Assembly (NCBI GenBank): GCA_002315195.1
Contig: DCGD01000118.1
Location: 1 to 56,738, forward strand
Direction of reading: 5' to 3'
Length of the DNA: 56,738 nt
From: Prevotellaceae bacterium UBA1787
Lineage (GTDB): Bacteria > Bacteroidota > Bacteroidia > Bacteroidales > Bacteroidaceae
Shown: positions 17,797 through 25,440 of the stretch, piece by piece
How positions within the stretch are numbered: the first letter of the stretch is position 1
Layout of the letters: the number at the start of each line of letters is the position of its first letter
The notes under the pieces: generated by a model
The model's database searches: none
What the model saw: the letters and a program-made list of their open reading frames with translations, nothing else
Told to the model about the DNA's origin: nothing
Translations under genes and position numbers: made by a program

Positions 17797-19803
17797 TTAT
17801 TTTGTTTTTTCGTAAAAAACAAGTTTGTAAGTACGCGCGGACTTGAAAGTGAGGATTTGTCTCTCCAATTCCGAACCTTTCATGGTAGAGGCGCCGCCCT
17901 CGAAAGACTCCACTTTATAAGTACAGTCAGCGTCAATGCCGTGCAGTTTCAATGGAAATGTTTCTTCCCTACAATCTTGGCGTCGGAATATCAAAAAGAA
18001 TCCTTTACCTTTTGCGTTGTCGTTGAGTTGATAACCACAAAATAAGTCAGAACCCTCATGTGTGTTGTCTGTGAGCGCATAGAAATCGCCAAAATACAGT
18101 TGTCGGATGCGGTCGGTGACACTCAGCATGGAGTGGAACCACGCAATCTCTTTTTCATCAGGTTCGCGCTTCAGTATCATGCCGTTGAAATCAGAAGGTG
18201 TGAATACGGTGCTGGCACCCAGGCGACTCAGAAAAGCGTATGTATCAAAAACGGGAACGGTAAAGGTTTCTCCTCCGGTAAAGGGTATGTAAGGTGTGGA
18301 ATTAAGGGTGATGTTCTGTGTCAGTTCATCGCAGTTAGGGAACATGTGGGCGTCGTCACGGCAATAACTTTGGGCGCGTGACATCATTTCAATGTCCATG
18401 CGCGTGCCACCGCTGGCACAATTCTCAAAGAGAAGGTTTGGGAAACGTTGGTGGAGTGCATCCCAAAAAGCATAAAGGCCATTGATGTGCTTGATTTCCG
18501 ATACTCCTTTTCTGTCCTCTGCATCGGTGTCGCGCCAAATGGGCAGGGGATTGCAGTTGAAATCCTGTCGGTAGATGTCGATGCCGCTTTCTCGTATGTT
18601 GCGCGACACTTCGTCCACAGCCCATTTCAAGGCATCGGGATTTCCAAGGTCCAGGAGGAAACAATGGTCGGAAGGGTTGTTCCTTGTTCGGTGGAAGAAT
18701 TCCGGATGCTGCTTCACGATGGGTGCGTTGATGGTGGCGCGTTCGGGTTCAAACCATAGCAGAAAGCGCATGCCGGCCTTGTGGGCGGCGTCGGACACTT
18801 TCTTCAGGTTGCCGTCGGGATGGGTTTTGGTATTGATGCGCCAGTCGCCTACCCATTCCGCCCAATCCGGTCCGCAATTGGAGTCCTGTGTCAGTTCGCG
18901 CGGGGCACCATACCAGTTGGCATCTACCCAAAAAACATCAAAGGGAACTTTGAACCGTTTGGAAAACTTGATGATTTTGAGCATGTTCTCGTCGGTTTTG
19001 TTGCCTCCGCTTGCAGTAACAGGCAACCAAGGACGTACCAAGTCGCCTTTGGCGTCGCGGGGTGACTTGTGGTTGATGATGAAACGGTGAAACTCAACCA
19101 AACCATCTTCAACAGGCCTGTTTCGCCGTTCGTAAATGACGGTATAGGGCATTGCGAAACATTCCCCCGGCAACATTTTGAAATGAGAATCCAACATACC
19201 CAAAGTGAGCTGGTATTCTTTGGCGAACTGCATATCGGCACGCCAGGTGCCGGTCCATCCAACGGCGATTTCCAAACCGTTGAGTGGGCTGAAGTCAACG
19301 CCGAAATAAGGTAGCCACGCAGCCGAACGACCTTCTTCCGATGTCATGTGAAGCCAGTCGCACTCATGGCGTCGCATCAATTGCACATCCTGGTGACAGA
19401 AATCGGTATAAGTGGTCCTGGACCCTGTGATGCGCCGTATCTTGACACTGTTGGCGTTGCAGGCTTGTGAGAGACTCAGTGATTTGAAATCGTCGATAAT
19501 GGCAGTAGGTTCGCTGCTGAGGCATTGCAGGGAGGGGCGTATTTCCGTGACGGGACAGTCAGCATAACGACGGTTGACAACCGAGAGGCGCAACTTGCCA
19601 TCGGGTGACGTATAGGTTGTCTGCGTTGTTTCATCGTTGATGTGGGTTTCTGTCGGTGACCACTTTTCAGGCGAGAAAGGTTCACCGTTGTATTTGAATG
19701 AGATGCTGCAAGAATAGGTTAAATCAGACGTTTCCGCTTTTGCACAGATGGTTGCGAGTAGCAGTAGCAAGACCTGCATACATTTTCCGGGTAAATTTTT
19801 CAT
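17797..19803 (-). CDS. Exported GH36-family glycoside hydrolase (alpha-galactosidase-like)
   Basis: 668 residues from the ATG at 19803. A frame extension to 19884 would run through a well-formed promoter and is rejected. Signal peptide MKNLPGKCMQVLLLLLATICAKA. An N-terminal beta-sandwich (~25-260) is followed by the TIM barrel: VDANWYG, MRFLLWFEPERA, then IDIYRQDFN with the expected nucleophile Asp at the GH36 position (usually KWDMN), and ENCASGGTRMD...SYCRDD with the acid/base Asp. A C-terminal beta domain closes the protein. The YRQDFN variant occurs in a branch of GH36-like proteins whose substrates are less known, so alpha-galactosidase activity is probable but not certain. The gene is divergent from the 1718-residue repeat protein. 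Confidence 0.83.
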   Translation of the reverse strand: MKNLPGKCMQVLLLLLATICAKAETSDLTYSCSISFKYNGEPFSPEKWSPTETHINDETTQTTYTSPDGKLRLSVVNRRYADCPVTEIRPSLQCLSSEPTAIIDDFKSLSLSQACNANSVKIRRITGSRTTYTDFCHQDVQLMRRHECDWLHMTSEEGRSAAWLPYFGVDFSPLNGLEIAVGWTGTWRADMQFAKEYQLTLGMLDSHFKMLPGECFAMPYTVIYERRNRPVEDGLVEFHRFIINHKSPRDAKGDLVRPWLPVTASGGNKTDENMLKIIKFSKRFKVPFDVFWVDANWYGAPRELTQDSNCGPDWAEWVGDWRINTKTHPDGNLKKVSDAAHKAGMRFLLWFEPERATINAPIVKQHPEFFHRTRNNPSDHCFLLDLGNPDALKWAVDEVSRNIRESGIDIYRQDFNCNPLPIWRDTDAEDRKGVSEIKHINGLYAFWDALHQRFPNLLFENCASGGTRMDIEMMSRAQSYCRDDAHMFPNCDELTQNITLNSTPYIPFTGGETFTVPVFDTYAFLSRLGASTVFTPSDFNGMILKREPDEKEIAWFHSMLSVTDRIRQLYFGDFYALTDNTHEGSDLFCGYQLNDNAKGKGFFLIFRRQDCREETFPLKLHGIDADCTYKVESFEGGASTMKGSELERQILTFKSARTYKLVFYEKTK

Positions 19804-19841
19804 GATTAAATTAACAATTAACAAATTAACAGTGGGTGTGA

Positions 19842-19872
19842 CAAAATTACGACATTGTGAACGAATGACAAA
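19842..19872 (-). promoter_or_regulatory. Promoter of the GH36 gene
   Basis: Reverse strand shows TTTG (19872-19869), exactly 19 bases, then TAATTTTG (19849-19842): both Bacteroidetes sigma boxes at standard spacing. The transcript would start near 19836, giving a ~33-base leader before the ATG at 19803. Confidence 0.75.
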
Positions 19873-20062
19873 ACTTTTCTGCAAAAGAACAAGAGAGTAG
19901 AAGAAAAGTTGTCTTTGTCGCCTTTGATAATGCTACGCCAATGCCAATGCCAAAGACCAAAAGCTGGCATTGTGTGAAATCATGCAGAATGAAAAGGAAT
20001 CATGATGGGGGTATTTTTTCTCATTTTTATTATGTTATAGATGTTGTGCGAAAAATTTTTCA

Positions 20063-20070
20063 TATATTTG
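20063..20070 (+). promoter_or_regulatory. Candidate -7 promoter box for the triple-module protein
   Basis: TATATTTG matches TAnnTTTG, with a TTG at 20044-20046 (16-base spacing). It lies 68 bases before the ATG at 20138. Confidence 0.6.
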
Positions 20071-20137
20071 CAGCCAAACAAATAAGAAATATAGTAACGT
20101 AAAAATATTGTTTATTTTTTTTTTAATTGTTGAGCGA

Positions 20138-23100
20138 ATGAGAAAGTTTTTTACTCTTTCCACATTGCTGATGATATGCAGCATGTGGTGCTTACACGCA
20201 AATGCAATATGGGTAAAGGGCGATCAGATTGAATGTGATCAGTTTGCTTCTGGTCAAAAGATTGTCCTTGAAAACGCCAGCACGCCCGATGCTTACGGCA
20301 TGTATTGGGCGGGTCCCGAGATGCATTCGGGAAAAATCACTGCCGACTGTGTATTCCTTTTGACAACAGGCCCGAAGGATGTTTACGGAGAACCTACGTT
20401 CTATCTTAGACAATCCTCTTCACGCCTTTATGTCAAGGGAAACAGTGGCAGCAAGAAGTTCACCTTGGTTGAAAGTCGTGATGATGCTTCCACTTTCACG
20501 CCTTATTGTGCAGGAGACTCCGCCGAGAGCAATCCAAGCAGCACGGCAATAGAAGGTTGGGATTTCCATTCAGTTTGTTTTGCCAATCGCATAGTCAATA
20601 CCAATGGCAAAGTAAAGACATATTGGATTTCCAACAACTATACACAGTTGCAGTCTGTGTTCAGGGAACAGCGTTATACGATAGCATGGAATGTTTACAG
20701 TGTAACGGAAGACCGTTCCAAGAAGGCTGAACTTGGAGAGTATCTTGAAGAGTTGGATGAAAACACGGGTTTCCGCGGTGACAACAGTCCCGGCGACTTG
20801 CCTTCAGAACTTGTCAAGTCTTACAAGGACTTGATTTCCAATGCCAAAAAGGCATACAAGGATGGAAACAAGTCGGATGCCGAATATGGTAAGATTCTTC
20901 AGGAACTCAAGGACACCCAGGCGGATTTAAAGAACCATATCATTCCTTTGACCGACGGTTACTACTACATCATGAGTGCTTTTGACGGGTTCATGCAGAA
21001 GCAAGGTGTAGAAATGGCAATGTACCGCAACAATGGTGAACTCCGTTATTGCAAGATAGACGAGACGGATGACAAGTTTGTATTCAAACTCACCAAGCAG
21101 CAGTCGGGAAACTGGGCCATATTGAATTGCAAGGATTTTACTTACATCAGTACCAGTGGTGACCGCCAAAAATTGGGAGGAACTGAAAAACTCGAAGTAG
21201 AGCAGATTATTGAGCAGGCAACCGCATGGAACGGGCGCTGGTTCATTTCCAACACCAAGAATACGCAGCACTATGTGCCCGACAACAACCAATTTGGTAC
21301 GACTGCGGATTACACCGTATTCAACATGCCTGACATCTACGGCTCATATAACTCCAATGATCCCAACAATACCGCATACGGATGGCATACATGGTATTTC
21401 AAGCCCGTAACGAACGAGGAAGTATTGAAGAAGGTGCAGAAAAACAACAAGACAGAAGAAGACAAGCAGTTGCAGGCACTGTGTACCGAGGCGAAGGGGC
21501 TTTACAAGGAATTGTTCACTTACGACATCGATACCAACAAACCATTGATAACCGAGGCGGATGATGATGATCCGGAGCATTGCCAGTATTCTTCCAATGC
21601 GAAGATGCCAGACGAAGGTACAACCAATTGGGGACGCTACAAAAACCTCATTGATGGTGATCCCGCTACGTATTTCATTTCTTTGCATAATCAGAAACAT
21701 TGGTTACCGGAAGATTTCCACTATTTGCAGGCAGATTTGAAGGACAATCCGGTGGCCAGTTTCGCATTTGATTTCAAGAAATCAACCACATGGCCCACAT
21801 TCATTTGGCAAGATCTTGCCATTTGGGCAACAAATGACACAACTGATGCCAGCAGTTGGGTTCTCGTTGATGAACTCAAGGGGCTTGATACCCAAGCCGC
21901 AGGTTACATGTCGCCGGTAGTGGTAATGGACAAGGCATATCAGTATATACGAATTTCCGTAACATACAGTCCGCGCGAACTTATGGTAGGAAAAGGCTAT
22001 TCATTCGCTGTGGGTGAACTACAATTCTATCCCGCCGCACTCAATGAAACCACCTCTCGTTACTACAAGGTCTCCGGAATGAAGGAAGCCGCTGACAAGA
22101 TGAAGACCTTGATTGATGCCGCACAGGAGAAGATAGACAATCATACGACAACAGCCGAGGACATCAAGGCGATGAAAGACGCCATTCAGGCAGTAAAGGA
22201 TGCCGATCAGGCAACTGAATTCAAGAAAGAGTTGGATAAGGCTGTCAATGAAACATCAACCGACTACCGCGCAGACGGAACACCGGGTGATATCACCAAC
22301 GAAGTCAAGGAATATCTTCTCAAGGGTATCGAGGACGCCAAAGCCGTTGTCAATGGGGAAGAAAAAACTGCGGCAGAATACAAGGAAGCGATTGCAAAGT
22401 TCCAAGCAGTACGCGACAGTGTCAAGAGAGCCATTGTACCTTTGACCGAAGGCTACTATTATATAATGAGTGCATTCGATGGTTTCAAGGCTAAGCAGGG
22501 TGTTGAAATGGCTATGTACAAGAATAACGGTCAGCTTCGCTATTGCGCCCTCGACGGAAGCAAGGCACAGTTCGTGTTCAAATTGGCTCAACTGCCTTCC
22601 GGCAACTGGACCATCCAGAACGGCAGTGACTATGCATTCATCAATACAAGTGCAAGTGCCAAGGCAATAGAAAGTTCTGAACTGCCAAGCGCTGAACAAA
22701 TCATTCAGCTCGCCACCAATTGGAACGGTCGCTGGACCATTGCCAACACCGCTAACGAGCAGCACTATGTTCCCGACAACAACCAGTTCGGCACCACCGC
22801 TGATTACACCGTATTCAACATTCCTGACATCTACGGCAACTACAACGCCAACGATCCCGCAAGTCAGGCTTACGGTTGGCAGACTTGGTATTTCAAGCCC
22901 GTAACAGACAAAGAACTTATCGCTGAAATCGAAAAGAACGCCGTGAGCATAGAGGACAAGATGATACCAGTTCTTGCAGACTCAGCCAAGAACATCTTCA
23001 AGGAAATGCTTGTTTATACTATCAGTGAAAACGGTTTGATTACCAACGCTGACGATGAATCGGCAGATTGTCAGTTCTCTTCCAATGCGAAGATGCCTGA

Positions 23101-25294
23101 TGAGGGCGACACCAACTGGGGACGCTACGCTTATCTCCTTGATGGTGATCCTTTCACCTATTTCATCTCCGTGCACAACCAGAAGCACATGAAGCCGGCA
23201 GAGTTCCATTACATCCAGGTGGATTTGAAGAGCAATCCAGTTTCCGCATTCCAGTTGAAATACAAGAACTCAACCAAGTGGCCGACTTTTGCCATCAAGA
23301 ATTTGGATGTCTATGCAACTAATGATACAACCGATGCAGGAAATTGGAAGTTGATAGAACAGTTCAAGAACATCTCCGAGAACGATGATCCTATCATTGA
23401 CATGGATCAGGCATATCAGTTCATCCGCTTCTCAGTATCCGCTACGGCCAACTCTTTGAAGGTTGGTGAAGGATATTCATTCTCTATCGGAGAATTCCAG
23501 TTATACGGTGCAACAAGAGACTTTGAAAGTCCAATGTGCCTATATACATCCATCGAAAACCTGAAAGAAAAGACAGACTATATGCTGGCGCTTTCAGACT
23601 CCTTGTTGCAAGTAGCAGCCAAGAAGGAAACAAAGGTTGAAGATGTGAATCTGCTCAGGGCAGCCATAGAGAATGTACTTGTATGCAGAAACAAGGGACT
23701 TCTCAATGAATTGCTCGCAAATGCTCCCAAACCTGAAGAATTCCGCGGTGATGGCACCCCTGGTGACATACCATCAGAAATCAAGGGCAATTATGAAACA
23801 ACTTATCAGGCAGCCAATTTAGCCGTGGCAGCCGAGAAGAGTTCCAGTGATTTGGAAAAAGCCGGAATGGATTTCTCTGCTTCAATTGAGGCTGTCCAAA
23901 ACGGTATCGTTCCTTTGACGGAAGGTTATTATTACATCATGAGTGCTTATGACGGGTTCAAGGCAAAGCAAGGTGTGGAAATGGCCATGTACCGCAACAA
24001 TGGTGAACTACGTTACTGTGCGCTTGATGAAACACAGGGTAAGTTTGTATTCAAGTTAAGGAAGATTGAGGAAGGCAAATGGAGCATCCAGAACTACAGC
24101 GACTACACTTATATCAACACCAGTGCAAGTGCCAAGAAGATTGAATGTTCCAATTTCCAGGAGAACGCTCAGCTCATAGCACCATCAGATAATTGGCTAA
24201 ATCGTTGGACTATTGCCAATACGGCCAACGAACAGCACTATGTACCAGACAACAACCAGTTCGGCACCACCGCTGATTACACCGTATTCAACATACCTGA
24301 CATTTACAGCAGTTACAATGCAAATGATCCAGCAAGCCCTGCTTATGGTTGGCAGACATGGTATTTCAAGCAAGTAACCGATGCTGAACTCATCGCCAAA
24401 CTTGAAAAGAGTTACAAGAGTGACCTTGACAAGCAACTCGAAGCACTCGTAGATACGGCTGCTCAAGTGTATGCTGAACAGTTCAACTATGATGTCAATA
24501 TGCAGAAGGCACTTATCACCAATGCCGATGACGATTCTGAAAATTGTCAGTTCTCTTCCAATGCGAAGATGCCGGATGAGGGTGAAACCAATTGGGGACG
24601 CTATGCTTACCTGCTTGATGGTGATCCGTTCACCTATTTCATTTCCGTACACAACCAGAAGCACATGAAGCCGACAGAGTTCCACTATATCCAGGTGGAT
24701 CTCCAAAGCAATCCGGTAGATGCATTCCAATTCGCATACAAGAATTCCACCAAGTGGCCGACATTTGCGATGAAGAACGTTGATGTATATGTTAGCAACG
24801 ATACAACCGACGCCCAGGGTTGGACACTCGTCAAGAACATCCAAAACATCACCGAAGACAATGTACCAGTCATTGTAATGGATAAGGCTTACCGTTACAT
24901 CCGCTTCTCGGTATCCGCTACGGCAAACTCCCTGAAGGTAGGTGCAGGTTATTCATTCTCCATCGGTGAGTTCCAGATTTATCCGGCAGAACTTAACCAG
25001 ACGTCATCTCCATACTATCGCATTGATGGCATGAAGGAACTCGCAGACGGCATGAAACAGTTGGCAGAAGAAGATCTTGAAATCGTCAAGGAACGCGCGA
25101 CCACTCAGGACAACATTGACGAATTGCGTGCGGCTATCGATGCAGTAAGAGAATTGCATGTCACCAGTGCAAAGGCAACGACGTCGGACGTAAAGGAAGA
25201 TGGCAAGATTTATGGTCTTGACGGAGTGGAACGCACCAAACTCGGCAAGGGCTTCAATATTGTAGATGGAAAAGTAATCAATGTTACCAAGTAA
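20138..25294 (+). CDS. Large secreted protein with three tandem ~495-residue modules
   Basis: 1718 residues from the ATG at 20138, which begins a signal peptide (MRKFFTLSTLLMICSMWCLHANA); the ATG 30 bases upstream is less likely. After an N-terminal segment (~25-210), three homologous modules start near residues 212, 710 and 1202. Each has (a) a short helical, FIVAR-like linker opening with RGDGTPGD-type sequence, (b) a beta-rich domain beginning PLTEGYYYIMSA and containing QHYVPDNNQFGTTADYTVFN, and (c) a discoidin (F5/8C)-like domain with SNAKMPDEG..NWGRY..LIDGDP and a closing YSFSIGEFQ strand. Discoidin domains usually bind glycans, so a surface adhesin or glycan-binding role is likely. No catalytic motif is seen. 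The last ~35 residues (IYGLDGVERTKLGKGFNIVDG) match the short tail common in secreted Prevotella proteins. Confidence 0.8.
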   Translation: MRKFFTLSTLLMICSMWCLHANAIWVKGDQIECDQFASGQKIVLENASTPDAYGMYWAGPEMHSGKITADCVFLLTTGPKDVYGEPTFYLRQSSSRLYVKGNSGSKKFTLVESRDDASTFTPYCAGDSAESNPSSTAIEGWDFHSVCFANRIVNTNGKVKTYWISNNYTQLQSVFREQRYTIAWNVYSVTEDRSKKAELGEYLEELDENTGFRGDNSPGDLPSELVKSYKDLISNAKKAYKDGNKSDAEYGKILQELKDTQADLKNHIIPLTDGYYYIMSAFDGFMQKQGVEMAMYRNNGELRYCKIDETDDKFVFKLTKQQSGNWAILNCKDFTYISTSGDRQKLGGTEKLEVEQIIEQATAWNGRWFISNTKNTQHYVPDNNQFGTTADYTVFNMPDIYGSYNSNDPNNTAYGWHTWYFKPVTNEEVLKKVQKNNKTEEDKQLQALCTEAKGLYKELFTYDIDTNKPLITEADDDDPEHCQYSSNAKMPDEGTTNWGRYKNLIDGDPATYFISLHNQKHWLPEDFHYLQADLKDNPVASFAFDFKKSTTWPTFIWQDLAIWATNDTTDASSWVLVDELKGLDTQAAGYMSPVVVMDKAYQYIRISVTYSPRELMVGKGYSFAVGELQFYPAALNETTSRYYKVSGMKEAADKMKTLIDAAQEKIDNHTTTAEDIKAMKDAIQAVKDADQATEFKKELDKAVNETSTDYRADGTPGDITNEVKEYLLKGIEDAKAVVNGEEKTAAEYKEAIAKFQAVRDSVKRAIVPLTEGYYYIMSAFDGFKAKQGVEMAMYKNNGQLRYCALDGSKAQFVFKLAQLPSGNWTIQNGSDYAFINTSASAKAIESSELPSAEQIIQLATNWNGRWTIANTANEQHYVPDNNQFGTTADYTVFNIPDIYGNYNANDPASQAYGWQTWYFKPVTDKELIAEIEKNAVSIEDKMIPVLADSAKNIFKEMLVYTISENGLITNADDESADCQFSSNAKMPDEGDTNWGRYAYLLDGDPFTYFISVHNQKHMKPAEFHYIQVDLKSNPVSAFQLKYKNSTKWPTFAIKNLDVYATNDTTDAGNWKLIEQFKNISENDDPIIDMDQAYQFIRFSVSATANSLKVGEGYSFSIGEFQLYGATRDFESPMCLYTSIENLKEKTDYMLALSDSLLQVAAKKETKVEDVNLLRAAIENVLVCRNKGLLNELLANAPKPEEFRGDGTPGDIPSEIKGNYETTYQAANLAVAAEKSSSDLEKAGMDFSASIEAVQNGIVPLTEGYYYIMSAYDGFKAKQGVEMAMYRNNGELRYCALDETQGKFVFKLRKIEEGKWSIQNYSDYTYINTSASAKKIECSNFQENAQLIAPSDNWLNRWTIANTANEQHYVPDNNQFGTTADYTVFNIPDIYSSYNANDPASPAYGWQTWYFKQVTDAELIAKLEKSYKSDLDKQLEALVDTAAQVYAEQFNYDVNMQKALITNADDDSENCQFSSNAKMPDEGETNWGRYAYLLDGDPFTYFISVHNQKHMKPTEFHYIQVDLQSNPVDAFQFAYKNSTKWPTFAMKNVDVYVSNDTTDAQGWTLVKNIQNITEDNVPVIVMDKAYRYIRFSVSATANSLKVGAGYSFSIGEFQIYPAELNQTSSPYYRIDGMKELADGMKQLAEEDLEIVKERATTQDNIDELRAAIDAVRELHVTSAKATTSDVKEDGKIYGLDGVERTKLGKGFNIVDGKVINVTK
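20771..25170 (+). repeat. Three tandem intragenic repeat units, ~1.48 kb each
   Basis: Units begin near 20771, 22265 and 23741 (periods 1494 and 1476 bases). Similarity is strong enough that DNA stretches are nearly the same, for example around 21270-21340, 22760-22830 and 24235-24305 (QHYVPDNNQFGTTADYTVFN). Units 2 and 3 are closer to each other than to unit 1, which suggests a second, later duplication. Confidence 0.85.
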
Positions 25295-25322
25295 CATTAT
25301 TTCCACCAAATCTGAATAATTG

Positions 25323-25354
25323 GCATCCGTCTCACCGAGGCGGATGCTTTTTTT
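25323..25354 (+). terminator. Intrinsic terminator of the triple-module gene
   Basis: GCATCCG (25323-25329 region) pairs with CGGATGC, with CACCGAGG in the loop region, followed by seven T. It starts about 28 bases after the stop at 25294. Confidence 0.8.
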
Positions 25355-25388
25355 GTTTGAAACAGATAAAACTGAGCAAATTTATTTA

Positions 25389-25416
25389 TTGTTAAAAGGA
25401 AAAATTTTTATTTTTG
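25389..25416 (+). promoter_or_regulatory. Promoter of the FAD/Fe-S oxidoreductase gene
   Basis: TTG at 25389-25391, 17 bases, then TATTTTTG at 25409-25416 (exact TAnnTTTG). The ATG follows at 25441, giving a leader of about 18 bases. Confidence 0.6.
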
Positions 25417-25440
25417 CAATGCACAACAGGACAGTAACGC

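Larger units (their letters stand above)
19804..20137. other. Divergent promoter region, 334 bases
   Basis: Between the GH36 gene (minus) and the triple-module protein (plus). It holds a complete promoter for the former (19842-19872), a -7 box for the latter (20063-20070) and an iterated TTAACAA-like stretch at 19808-19830 in the GH36 leader. No gene seen. Confidence 0.7.
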
